This document shows positions 1 to 7,492 of a stretch of DNA of 64,000 nucleotides, one piece after another (the stretch's first letter is position 1; each line of letters opens with the position of its first letter). A model generated the notes under the pieces. It was given only the letters and a program-made list of their open reading frames with translations, had not been told where the DNA came from and did not search any database. Position numbers and translations under genes: made by a program. Source of the DNA: Clostridia bacterium (lineage in GTDB: Bacteria; Bacillota; Clostridia; Oscillospirales; Acutalibacteraceae); assembly GCA_017465505.1 (NCBI GenBank), contig JAFTWB010000006.1, forward strand, positions 1 to 64,000, in the 5' to 3' direction.

Positions 1-116
1 TAAATCTAGCTAATGTTTGTCAAGTCTAAATTTTGCGGATTTGTTTCTAAAAAAGGGTGCAGAAAGTTAACCCGCCAGATTGCGGGCTAAAAAAATTAAT
101 GTATAATTAAAGAGAT
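1..116. other. Non-coding flank downstream of the IS110 transposase
   Basis: AT-rich stretch with no convincing gene, beyond the 3' end of the transposase. It holds a short GC stem (CCCGC at 70-74 with GCGGG at 81-85) that lacks a T-tract in either direction. An 8-nt string CTAGCTAA at 6-13 recurs in a predicted RNA loop at 1404-1411 upstream of the transposase. It probably contains the right end of the IS or its junction with the flank; IS110 elements lack clear terminal inverted repeats, so the exact end cannot be read. Confidence 0.4.
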
Positions 117-1310
117 CTATCTGTAGAGCTCCATAGCTCTTGCATAGTAGATTCGGAGGAACTTGTTTACACCAGCCATTTTAGCTACATTGTATGGCTT
201 TCCTTCCTGTTCTTTCTTTAATATGAATTGGTATACAGGATCATCTTGAGGTTTTGTCAGTTTAAGGGCCTGCATAACCTCAAAACAAGCCTTCCGGAGA
301 GCAGAACTGCCACGTTTGGAGATGTGGCGGTTTCTGCTCTCAAATTGTCCGGACTGATATGGCGGTGCATCGTTGCCGGCAAAAGAGTTCAGAGCTTTAC
401 CGCTATGAAAGCGCCGTATATCTCCAATCTCAGCAAGGATGACAGGACCCAGCCGGTCACCAACGCCGTTCATTGCACGCAACACCTTGTATTCGGGAAT
501 GGTTTCTGCGATGTTTTGCATCTGGGTAATGATTTCATCTGCTGCGTTTTGTGCGGTCGCCAAAAGGTCCACACACTGGTCTTGGGCCGCCCAAATGTAA
601 GGATCTTCGCCCCGGGTAGTAATGCTGTCACGAGCTAACTCATAGATTTCCAGTCCCTTCTTCGGGGCATATCGATCGGGTGTCTTTTTCATGAGAGTAG
701 CATAAGTGGAAAGAAAGCGAGTTTTTCCGATGTGCTGAATCTCGTCAAACGACTTATATCGCTTAATAAAGAGTAATAAGGCACATTTCTCCGGATCTCG
801 GCTTTTCAGTGCAAGAGTTTTCGTAATTCCAGGCATGGTCTGGTCTAGCATATTAATAAGCTGTACCTTGAGTGTTGAAACGAAAGAAATCCGTTGCTGG
901 TACTGTCTGGACAGGAATTTTAGATCTTCATATTTCTGTTCCATATAACTGTACGGAACAAGCTTGTAAGACTTCTCCAAGGCATAAGTTGCGATGCGAA
1001 GAGCATCCTTCTTATCTGTTTTTGCTTTACGAATCTCAACATCGCCGTACTTCTTCATCTGGTACGGGTTTACAACACACACCGAAAATCCCTCTTCCTG
1101 AAGCTTTTTCAGAACAGGATAATGGTAGTGTCCAGTATACTCCAACAAGATGGTTACAGGTTCATCAAATGTCTTTAAGCGGGATGCAAGAGCATTCATT
1201 TCCGGCTGGGTATGTGCCATAGTGAATGGCGTTGCCAAAACAGTACCATAGGAGTCCAGGATGGCAACTGTGCTTTTGGATTTTGAAACATCGATTCCAA
1301 CAGCAATCAT
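117..1310 (-). CDS. IS110-family transposase (DEDD recombinase)
   Basis: A 397-residue transposase with the two-domain layout of IS110. The N-terminal RuvC-like DEDD domain shows D7 in GIDVSK, E57 in LLEYTGH and acidic residues near 99-102 in KTDKKDA. The C-terminal Transposase_20 domain starts near residue 275 (RAMNGVGDRLGPVILAEIG) and contains the conserved YQSG region with a candidate catalytic serine. Family members excise a circular intermediate and integrate using a structured bridge RNA made from the non-coding end of the element. The ATG at 1310 has an AAGGAG site about 9 nt upstream. The frame is intact and of normal family length, so the copy may be active. The long leader 1311-1560 fits the IS110-group layout with the RNA upstream of the gene. 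Confidence 0.96.
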   Translation of the reverse strand: MIAVGIDVSKSKSTVAILDSYGTVLATPFTMAHTQPEMNALASRLKTFDEPVTILLEYTGHYHYPVLKKLQEEGFSVCVVNPYQMKKYGDVEIRKAKTDKKDALRIATYALEKSYKLVPYSYMEQKYEDLKFLSRQYQQRISFVSTLKVQLINMLDQTMPGITKTLALKSRDPEKCALLLFIKRYKSFDEIQHIGKTRFLSTYATLMKKTPDRYAPKKGLEIYELARDSITTRGEDPYIWAAQDQCVDLLATAQNAADEIITQMQNIAETIPEYKVLRAMNGVGDRLGPVILAEIGDIRRFHSGKALNSFAGNDAPPYQSGQFESRNRHISKRGSSALRKACFEVMQALKLTKPQDDPVYQFILKKEQEGKPYNVAKMAGVNKFLRIYYARAMELYR

Positions 1311-1560
1311 GATGATTCTCCTTTGTGAATGATATTGATCGGTTCCAGCACTTCATAATTCATTCAGATTGGTGCGTAAAACGGGAGCAGCATTCTGTCC
1401 CAACTAGCTAAATCGAATGCAGAATGATGAAGGGCGGCTGACACATTTAACTGCGGGCGTGGTGTCCCAATTCCAAATTTCGTCAGACCGGTCTCCTTAA
1501 TCATATAGGAAAAGCGAAGGCTGTTAAACCCTCGCTTATATATTACCAATTCCAATTTGT
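1311..1560 (-). ncRNA. Candidate IS110 bridge RNA region (transposase leader)
   Basis: About 250 nt of non-coding sequence upstream of the transposase start. Read on the minus strand it folds into several stems. One is a 7-bp stem CATTCTG/CAGAATG (1391-1397 with 1420-1426) closing a 22-nt loop, the size expected of a guide loop. Two nearby segments contain GGGACA followed by CCC (around 1401 and 1461). A third hairpin lies at 1513-1536. IS110-group elements are known to make their bridge RNA from this position. The RNA identity, its ends and the loop assignment are inferred from position and foldability only. Confidence 0.45.
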
Positions 1561-1587
1561 TAATCCGTATGTAATATCGAAAAATAG

Positions 1588-1649
1588 AAACAGTTCCATA
1601 TAACACATTCGTTGAAGAAATGTGATTTATATGGGGCTGTTTTTTATGT
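1588..1649 (+). terminator. Long rho-independent terminator-like hairpin, apparently orphaned
   Basis: AACAG at 1589-1593 pairs with CTGTT at 1637-1641. The interior continues with CCATATAA against TTTATATGG and CACATT against AATGTG, and the stem is followed by a T-tract at 1640-1645. It reads on the plus strand, yet no plus-strand gene lies upstream in the window; the IS110 element does. It may have served a gene now separated from it by the insertion, or end a small RNA. Confidence 0.6.
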
Positions 1650-1732
1650 TTTGAAGAATAAAGACACAAATTGTAATGCTAATGTAATGTTTTTCGTGTA
1701 TCGGTGTAATAATCCCGATGTATATTATTAAC

Positions 1733-1748
1733 TGTTCTAAGGAACAGA
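1733..1748. promoter_or_regulatory. Inverted repeat upstream of the lipoprotein gene
   Basis: CTGTTC-TAAG-GAACAG is a perfect 6-bp inverted repeat 25 nt before the next start codon. A second dyad (ATCGG/CCGAT, about 1704-1722) lies just upstream. Either could be an operator or an mRNA 5' hairpin; no cognate regulator is evident. Confidence 0.35.
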
Positions 1749-1772
1749 AAATTTAGAAATGAGGTATTTATT

Positions 1773-2354
1773 ATGAAAACAAAGAAAAACAGTTTAACAA
1801 AGGCTATTGCGTTGGTGCTTATTATCCTTTGCTTTGGTACAGTGGCATTAACAGGTTGTGCAAAAAGCGATGATAGTGCTAACGACGTCGATGTGAAACA
1901 GATGTACGTCGACAAGAATAAAGAGTTAGGCATTGATTGGGACACGATTATTGCAAACTTAAAGACGTTAAATATGGAGGATTCAGGCTTTTACCTCGAC
2001 AAAGAAAACTTAGAGGAAGAAGCCAAGGAGTTTTACACAGTTACTTTTACAAACTACGACCCAACAGTTAAAAATTCCTTCAAGGAAGTTGATAATCAGA
2101 TGACGATAAGCTATGGTATCAGCACTAAAAACGAGTTTGCCTATGAAACACCTGAGTTTTATGACGAGCCCGTTGTTGAGGTTGATATCTTAAGCAATAG
2201 CTCAGGCAAGTATTATTCAGCCGTATATAACGAAGACAAAGAATTGCTTACTGAGGATGGCGAGTGGTTTTTAGACACAGATAAAGATTTAACAATATCG
2301 AATTATCTCGATGATTGCCTTATTGCCGTTGGTGTTTTAAAATTTGGTGAGTAA
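1773..2354 (+). CDS. Putative secreted lipoprotein of unknown function
   Basis: 193 residues with a lysine-rich start (MKTKKNSLTK), a hydrophobic segment and a lipobox LTGC placing the lipidated cysteine at about residue 29. The mature part is acidic and soluble-looking, without a motif I recognise. It probably sits on the outer face of the membrane. The ATG follows GAGG (1760-1763). The stop overlaps the Shine-Dalgarno region of the following CPBP protease gene, so the two are likely cotranscribed. Function not assigned. Confidence 0.85.
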   Translation: MKTKKNSLTKAIALVLIILCFGTVALTGCAKSDDSANDVDVKQMYVDKNKELGIDWDTIIANLKTLNMEDSGFYLDKENLEEEAKEFYTVTFTNYDPTVKNSFKEVDNQMTISYGISTKNEFAYETPEFYDEPVVEVDILSNSSGKYYSAVYNEDKELLTEDGEWFLDTDKDLTISNYLDDCLIAVGVLKFGE

Positions 2355-2355
2355 A

Positions 2356-3267
2356 ATGAACACAGAGAAAAAACAAATCAAAAGAAAAGCCCGAGGTCTT
2401 GGATTCTTTATAATGGGACACCAGTTGTTTTTCCTGCTTGGTACTACGGTACTGACTGCTATTGTAGGTTCAGCCTTGAGCATTATTGGAATGGAATATC
2501 TTGAGAGTGCAACGTTATGTATAACCTCAGATTTAATGCAGCTTGTGGCAGGAATTTTCTTCCTTGTGCTTTACCTTGTGAATCGCAGAAAGATAAAGGA
2601 AACTCCAATGGTAAAATCAAAATGCACACCAAAGCTTTTTGTGAAATGCATACTTTCGATTTTCGTAGTTAATATGGTTTTATCCCTAATGGATATGCTT
2701 CTTGTGAACTTTACGGGCTTTTCACTAACAATGCCCTCAGAGAGCATGACCAATATGAACCCTCTCTTAATGTTTTTTACAGTTGCAGTTTTTCCCGCTA
2801 TGGTTGAAGAGCTTTTATACAGAGGCGTCTTGTATAGATTCTTAAGAGGTCACGGCGTGCAGTTCGCCGCAATTACATCCTCAATTATCTTCGGACTAAT
2901 CCATCTCAACTTCTTGCAGTTCTTTTTTGCAAGCTTTATGGGCGTAGTTTGCTGTTACATATACGAGGCAACAGGCAAAATCAGATACAGTATGCTTTTG
3001 CACCTTTTAAATAATTCTGTTTTGGTTTTGTTCAGCATTTTGCCCCTTACAAATGAGGTTAGTGCAATTGTTCAGATTGCTTTAGGAGTTGTGTCACTTG
3101 TAGCGGCTATTGTCCATCTTGTGTATAGAAAGAAAAATCACAGTGCTTTAAAAACAGATATAACCAAGAAAACAAAGAAAAACTGTCTCTACTTCTTTAC
3201 ATCGGTTCCAATGACTGTATTTGTACTTGCCTGCCTTGGCGTATGTGCTTATATGTCATTTGCATAA
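2356..3267 (+). CDS. CPBP-family intramembrane metalloprotease
   Basis: About 303 residues with several hydrophobic segments. The Abi/CPBP motifs are present: EELLYRG near residue 151 (EExxxR), FGLIH near 177 and a later LLHLLNN. The family (CAAX protease/bacteriocin-processing type) cleaves substrates within the membrane; the substrate here is unknown. In-frame TTG 2344 and GTG 2347 exist, but ATG 2356 is better placed 4 nt after GGTGAG. It follows the lipoprotein gene by 1 nt, suggesting translational coupling. Confidence 0.9.
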   Translation: MNTEKKQIKRKARGLGFFIMGHQLFFLLGTTVLTAIVGSALSIIGMEYLESATLCITSDLMQLVAGIFFLVLYLVNRRKIKETPMVKSKCTPKLFVKCILSIFVVNMVLSLMDMLLVNFTGFSLTMPSESMTNMNPLLMFFTVAVFPAMVEELLYRGVLYRFLRGHGVQFAAITSSIIFGLIHLNFLQFFFASFMGVVCCYIYEATGKIRYSMLLHLLNNSVLVLFSILPLTNEVSAIVQIALGVVSLVAAIVHLVYRKKNHSALKTDITKKTKKNCLYFFTSVPMTVFVLACLGVCAYMSFA

Positions 3268-3283
3268 TAAATTTATTTTACTG

Positions 3284-3311
3284 TTGACAATTGCAAAGTT
3301 TGTGTTATAAT
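3284..3311 (+). promoter_or_regulatory. Sigma-A promoter for the TetR gene
   Basis: TTGACA at 3284-3289 and TATAAT at 3306-3311 with a 16-bp spacer form a near-consensus promoter. Downstream, TTCAATGA occurs twice (3324-3331 and 3339-3346), and TGAA/TTCA form a small dyad at 3314-3327. These overlap the expected start of transcription and are candidate autoregulatory sites for the adjacent TetR protein. Confidence 0.75.
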
Positions 3312-3354
3312 ACTGAATGAAAGTTCAATGAATTTATATTCAATGAGGTGCGTT

Positions 3355-3942
3355 ATGACAAGAGAAGAGCAAAAGGCACAACGCCGACAGTTAATAATAA
3401 CAAATGCGTTGGAGTTGTTTGTTAAAAAAGGCTATTCTGAAACTAAAATTGGTGATATTGCTAAGGCTTCAAATATGAGCGTAGGGCTTATGTTTCATTA
3501 TTTTGAATCAAAGGAACAACTCTATGCTGAGCTTGTTAAAATGGGAGTTGAGGGAACCAATTTTCCTCAGGAAATGAACTTTGAGAACCCCCTTGATTAT
3601 TTTAAGTGTTTTTTGGACGAGCTTTTCAAATACGCATTGGCTGAACCTTGGGTGCTTTATATGTTTGTGCTTATGTCACAGGCAAGGCGAGGTGAGGGAG
3701 TGCCTGAGTATATCAGAGAAATGGCACTTTCCGTAAATCAGATTCAGCAACCCGCCGAAGTTATCGAGGCAGGGCAGAAATACGGATATTTCAGAGAAGG
3801 TAATCCAATGGCTTTGGCTTTTACTTTCTGGAGCAGTGTTCAGGGTGTGATGGAACAGCTTGCAGTTTCTCCTGAGCTTATAAAAAGCGGTGCTTTACCC
3901 CAAAGCGATTGGCTTATTGATATTATCAGAGGTGCAAAATGA
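3355..3942 (+). CDS. TetR/AcrR-family transcriptional regulator
   Basis: 195 residues from ATG 3355. The N-terminal helix-turn-helix is typical (ITNALELFVKKGYSETKIGDIAKASNMS, then VGLMFHYFESKEQLY), followed by an all-helical ligand/dimer domain. GAGGTG at 3345-3350 sits 4 nt upstream, so this start is preferred to TTG 3328. Such proteins usually repress their own operon until a small ligand binds. The stop overlaps the next ATG (ATGA), so the FAD oxidoreductase is translationally coupled and the likely target. Ligand unknown. Confidence 0.93.
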   Translation: MTREEQKAQRRQLIITNALELFVKKGYSETKIGDIAKASNMSVGLMFHYFESKEQLYAELVKMGVEGTNFPQEMNFENPLDYFKCFLDELFKYALAEPWVLYMFVLMSQARRGEGVPEYIREMALSVNQIQQPAEVIEAGQKYGYFREGNPMALAFTFWSSVQGVMEQLAVSPELIKSGALPQSDWLIDIIRGAK

Positions 3943-5420
3943 AGAAGGTAGTGATTATAGGCGGAGGTGTTTCAGGACTTTCCGCAGGAATTTATGCTCA
4001 GCAAATGGGCTATGAAACCGAAATATACGAGAAAAACCCAATGGTTGGCGGAGAATGTACCGGTTGGAACAGACAGGGTTATCATATAGATAACTGCATA
4101 CATTGGCTTACAGGATGTCAGAAGCAGGACGATTTGTATAGCGTATGGAACAACGTCGGTGTACTTGATGACGATGTAAAACTCTATCGTGAGGACTATA
4201 TATACATGCTTGAGATGGATGGCGTTAAACTTCATTTGTGGCGTGACATTGAAAAAGCCAGAAAAGAATTTCTCAGCATAGCTCCCGAAGACAGTGCTGA
4301 AATCAATAAGTTTTTCGATAATGTAAAACTTGCCGAGTGCGTCCGCGTACCTTTTGAAAAAGCTCAGACAGATATGAATTTCATAGAGTTTATGAAATTT
4401 GTTATGCCTATGAAAAATATGACCAAGGTTATGAACGAGTACGGGCAGGAATCGGTAAAAGATTTTGCAGAGAGGTTCAAAAATCCTTATGTAAAAGCCA
4501 TTATGGGCAAGTACTTCAGCGAAAGTTTCTTGGCGTATACACTTATTACATCCTATGCTTTTCTTTCAAGTTCTACTGCCGCAATCCCTATGGGCGGTTC
4601 AGTAAGTCTTGTAAATCGTATGATTAAAAGATATAATGACCTTGGCGGAAAAATTTTCACAAACAAATCTGCCGAAAAAGTTAATATTGTTAACGGAAAA
4701 GCAGAGTCAGTTTCTTTTGCTGACGGCAGTGAAGTTTCTTGCAACTATGTTATTTGTGCTACAGATACATCGGTGACATTTTCAAAGCTTTTGCCTGAGG
4801 AATATATGCCCAAGAATCTGAAAACCTTATATAAAGAAACTAAGGGCTATCGTGTTTCGTCAGGTTTCCATGTTTCTTTTGGTGTGGTAGGTTCTGAGCC
4901 GTGCTCCCCAAAAGGTGCAACTATTTTCCCTTGCGAAAAATTCAAAGTAGGCAAGCAGACTTGCGACTTTATGGGAACAAGAATGTATGATTATGACGAA
5001 AGCTTATTCCCAAGTGACAAGCGTGTTATTCAGTGCAACTTTTTGCAGGACGAAGAGGACTACGAATACTGGAAAAACTTATATGCCGACAGAGAGCGTT
5101 ATAACGCAGAAAAGAAACGTATAGCTGATGATGTGGAAAAACGTATCATTAAACAATTTCCTGAGCTTGAAGGCAGATTAAAGCTTCTTTGTACATATTC
5201 TCCATATACCTTTACAAAATGGTGCGGAGCTTACAAGGGTGCATATATGAGCTTTTATGAACAAAAAGGCTATAAAGCGCTGACTATGAAGAATAAAATG
5301 AAAGGGCTTTCTAATGTTATTCTTGCAGGTCAGTGGACTGCTATGAACGGAGGATTACCTGTTGCGGTAACATCAGGAAAATTCGCTGCACAAAAGTTAC
5401 CAAAAATTAAAAGCAGATAA
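3939..5420 (+). CDS. FAD-dependent oxidoreductase, phytoene desaturase/CrtI-like
   Basis: 493 residues. A Rossmann dinucleotide motif (IIGGGVSGLSAG) starts at about residue 6, followed by an acidic strand end (EIYEKN) and the GGECTGW segment seen in CrtI-like amine oxidase-superfamily proteins. The C-terminal FAD contact region is VILAGQWTAMNGGLPVA. Relatives include carotenoid desaturases/isomerases and many uncharacterised bacterial flavoproteins. No carotenoid genes are nearby, so a carotenoid role is not supported. It overlaps the TetR stop by 4 nt, pointing to regulator-effector coupling. Confidence 0.88.
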   Translation: MKKVVIIGGGVSGLSAGIYAQQMGYETEIYEKNPMVGGECTGWNRQGYHIDNCIHWLTGCQKQDDLYSVWNNVGVLDDDVKLYREDYIYMLEMDGVKLHLWRDIEKARKEFLSIAPEDSAEINKFFDNVKLAECVRVPFEKAQTDMNFIEFMKFVMPMKNMTKVMNEYGQESVKDFAERFKNPYVKAIMGKYFSESFLAYTLITSYAFLSSSTAAIPMGGSVSLVNRMIKRYNDLGGKIFTNKSAEKVNIVNGKAESVSFADGSEVSCNYVICATDTSVTFSKLLPEEYMPKNLKTLYKETKGYRVSSGFHVSFGVVGSEPCSPKGATIFPCEKFKVGKQTCDFMGTRMYDYDESLFPSDKRVIQCNFLQDEEDYEYWKNLYADRERYNAEKKRIADDVEKRIIKQFPELEGRLKLLCTYSPYTFTKWCGAYKGAYMSFYEQKGYKALTMKNKMKGLSNVILAGQWTAMNGGLPVAVTSGKFAAQKLPKIKSR

Positions 5421-5462
5421 AATTTATGAAACTGTTATTAGTATAATAAAAGGAAGATTAAA

Positions 5463-5915
5463 ATGAGCAATTTTAAGTATATTACATTAAGAGAAGCACC
5501 AATGCTTTTAGATACAGCCGCAAGCTGGTTTAACAGCAAATGGGGTGTGCCTAAAGAAGCATACCTTGAGTGTATGGAAAGTTACCTCAAGGGCGAAACT
5601 GAGCTTGGCTGGTATCTCTGCTTAGACGGTAATAAGATAATTGGCGGTATGGGTGTTATTGAAAATGATTTTCACGACAGAAAAGACCTTACCCCCAATG
5701 TTTGTGCCGTTTATACCGAAGTAAGCTACCGCAAGCAAGGTATTGCAGGTGTGCTTCTTAATATGGTAGTGGATGACCTTAAATCCAAGGGTATTTCACC
5801 TGTATATCTGGTAACAGATCACACCGGCTTTTACGAGAGATACGGCTGGGAATTTTACTGTATGGCTCAGGGTGACGGCGAGCCTGAAATGACAAGATTA
5901 TATATTCACAGATAA
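5463..5915 (+). CDS. GNAT-family N-acetyltransferase
   Basis: 150 residues with the GNAT fold: a central strand (GGMGVIEND), the acetyl-CoA loop region YRKQGIAGVLLNMVVDDLKSKG near residues 88-108, and the C-terminal YERYGWEFY. Transfers an acetyl group from acetyl-CoA to an unknown amine. It is preceded by AAGGAAG and lies 43 nt after the flavoprotein, probably in the same transcript. A second GNAT gene follows after 10 nt. Substrate unknown. Confidence 0.9.
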   Translation: MSNFKYITLREAPMLLDTAASWFNSKWGVPKEAYLECMESYLKGETELGWYLCLDGNKIIGGMGVIENDFHDRKDLTPNVCAVYTEVSYRKQGIAGVLLNMVVDDLKSKGISPVYLVTDHTGFYERYGWEFYCMAQGDGEPEMTRLYIHR

Positions 5916-5925
5916 GGAGAAAATT

Positions 5926-6438
5926 ATGAACATCAAAACACAAAGACTTGAAATTACAGAATTTACACTTGATATGGTTGAGGCAGTGCACCTCAATTCT
6001 CTTGACGAGGATAACCGCAAGTATAATCCCAACGAAGTTTTCGAAACAATGGAAATTGCTCAGGACACAGTTGAGTTTCTTATGAGTGTATACGAAAACG
6101 GTGACGGTCCTTTGGTATATCCCGTTTTACTTGCTGACGGCACAAATATCGGCTACGTTCAGGCTGTGCCTATGGATGATGATAAGTGGGAAGTAGGCTA
6201 TCATATCGCAAAGAGTTTTGCAGGCAAAGGCTATGCAACAGAAGCGGTAAAAGCTTTTCTGCCTGTAATCATGAAAGAGCTTGGCATTATCGAAATCCTT
6301 GGTATCTGCGTTAGTGAAAATATCGCTTCCATTAAAGTTTTAGAGAAAGTAGGCTTTGTAAAAGAGTTTGAAGGTATGGGTACATATCAGGACGAGGAAA
6401 GAGAAATCTGTAAGTACACATACACACTTACTGACTGA
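5926..6438 (+). CDS. GNAT-family N-acetyltransferase, RimJ/RimL type
   Basis: 170 residues beginning MNIKTQRLEITEFT, the usual opening of RimJ/RimL-like acetyltransferases. The acetyl-CoA motif is AKSFAGKGYATEAVKAF near residues 95-111, and the C-terminal SIKVLEKVGF motif is present. It probably acetylates a protein N-terminus or small amine; the substrate cannot be read. AAGGAG precedes the ATG. Last gene of the tetR-led cluster. Confidence 0.92.
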   Translation: MNIKTQRLEITEFTLDMVEAVHLNSLDEDNRKYNPNEVFETMEIAQDTVEFLMSVYENGDGPLVYPVLLADGTNIGYVQAVPMDDDKWEVGYHIAKSFAGKGYATEAVKAFLPVIMKELGIIEILGICVSENIASIKVLEKVGFVKEFEGMGTYQDEEREICKYTYTLTD

Positions 6439-6454
6439 TTGTGCTTTAAAATTG

Positions 6455-6483
6455 TTGACAAATCCGATTTTTAGGTGTATCAT
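6455..6483 (+). promoter_or_regulatory. Promoter of the first yybP-ykoY-like riboswitch
   Basis: TTGACA (6455-6460), a 17-bp spacer and TATCAT (6478-6483). The start site would be about 6490, just before the aptamer. The second riboswitch has the same geometry (57472-57500). Confidence 0.8.
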
Positions 6484-6493
6484 ACAATAAACC

Positions 6494-6669
6494 CATGAGG
6501 GAGTAGCAAGCGGTAAAATACCGTAGCAAGTCAACATCCTGGCAGTTTTTAACTGTCTGGCTTGTTTTAAATTGCCAGACTCATGTATAGAGAATAGCTA
6601 TACATTGAGTAAATATCCAAGATTTAAAACCCAAGTATAGCTTTCGGCTGTGCTTGGGTTAATTTTTTG
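6494..6669 (+). ncRNA. yybP-ykoY-like (Mn2+-type) riboswitch, copy 1, with terminator platform
   Basis: P1 pairs CATGAG (6494-6499) with CTCATG (6580-6585). It is followed by the conserved GGGAGTAGC, a P2 hairpin (CGGTA/TACCG), a P3 stem (CAAGTC/GGCTTG) holding AACATC opposite an inner 7-bp hairpin, and a closing GCCAGACTC. These positions match the family frame GGGGAGUAGC...GUCAA...GCAAGACC. The platform has a 14-bp terminator (6628-6660) with a T-rich tail to 6669. CTATACAT (6598-6605) can pair with ATGTATAG (6583-6590), which overlaps P1, or its core with GTATAGCT (6635-6642) of the terminator. Ligand-stabilised P1 should therefore favour antitermination (ON). Ligand identity is inferred from family resemblance. 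Confidence 0.7.
6628..6669 (+). terminator. Riboswitch-controlled intrinsic terminator (copy 1)
   Basis: AACCCAAGTATAGC (6628-6641) pairs with GCTGTGCTTGGGTT (6647-6660), allowing two G:U pairs, around a short TTTCG loop and followed by AATTTTTTG. Its 5' arm can alternatively pair with 6596-6603. Confidence 0.85.
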
Positions 6670-6683
6670 TTAGGAATGATACT

Positions 6684-7469
6684 ATGAATAACGTAAACAA
6701 AACTTTATATATTCCTTTGTATGGTAAAGCTTATGTCAGCAAAAAAGGAATCATCCTCAAGGACAAAAAGGCAGAAGAAATCTGGGATAAAGAAGGCTTT
6801 AAGTTAAAGGGTAAATCAAAATCCAAATGGCTTGCATACTTTATGGGAATGAGGTCTTCGGTTTTTGACATTTGGGTTAAAGAGAAAATGACTGATATGA
6901 AAGATTCAGTAATAATCCATATAGGGTGTGGAATGGACAGCCGTGTGTTGAGGGTTGGAACACATAACCACAAGTGGTATGATGTGGACTTTCCCGAGGT
7001 TATTTGCGAGCGTAAGATTTATTACGCTGAAACCGAAACCTACAAAATGCTTGAAGGTGACGCAAGAAAACCCCAATGGATAAAAAGAATACCTGAGCGA
7101 AGTTCTGCCATTGTGATTATCGAGGGTGTGAGTATGTACCTTAAATCCCATGAGGTGAAGAATCTTATGATTGCTCTTAATAATCACTTTGATAACGTTT
7201 CTCTTATGATGGACTGCTACACCGAAATGTCTGCCAGAATCTCGAAATACAAAAATCCCATTAACGATGTGGGTGTTACCGAGGTTTACGGCACTGATAA
7301 TCCCGAAATCTTTGAAACAAATAATTTCAGATTTATCAAAGAGCATAACATGACTCCCGATAATCTCATAAACGAGCTGAAGGGTATGGAAAAGCTTGTA
7401 TTCAGAAAACTATATGGCGGGAAATTTTCCAAAAAGATGTATCGTTTGTTTGAATATAAAAGCGTTTAA
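6684..7469 (+). CDS. SAM-dependent methyltransferase, LCMT/PPM-like
   Basis: 261 residues resembling the leucine carboxyl methyltransferase family (COG3315), which also includes polyketide O-methyltransferases. The SAM motif VIIHIGCGMDSRVLR lies near residues 76-90. It is followed by YDVDFPEVICERK, a second acidic ligand motif LEGDARKPQW and IIEGVSMYL, all characteristic of this family. The substrate is probably a carboxyl or hydroxyl group; it cannot be deduced. The gene is the first one downstream of a yybP-ykoY-like riboswitch, so expression may follow metal status. A small kinase-like gene follows after 23 nt. Confidence 0.88.
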   Translation: MNNVNKTLYIPLYGKAYVSKKGIILKDKKAEEIWDKEGFKLKGKSKSKWLAYFMGMRSSVFDIWVKEKMTDMKDSVIIHIGCGMDSRVLRVGTHNHKWYDVDFPEVICERKIYYAETETYKMLEGDARKPQWIKRIPERSSAIVIIEGVSMYLKSHEVKNLMIALNNHFDNVSLMMDCYTEMSARISKYKNPINDVGVTEVYGTDNPEIFETNNFRFIKEHNMTPDNLINELKGMEKLVFRKLYGGKFSKKMYRLFEYKSV

Positions 7470-7492
7470 TTTGTTGTTAAGAGGTATACAAA

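Noticed and set aside
228..638. Plus-strand open frames opposite the transposase
   Set aside because: They are antisense to a full-length, well-conserved transposase and show no ribosome binding site or recognisable domain.
3939..5420. Carotenoid desaturase assignment
   Set aside because: The flavoprotein is CrtI-like, but no phytoene synthase or other carotenoid gene is nearby, so only the superfamily is claimed.
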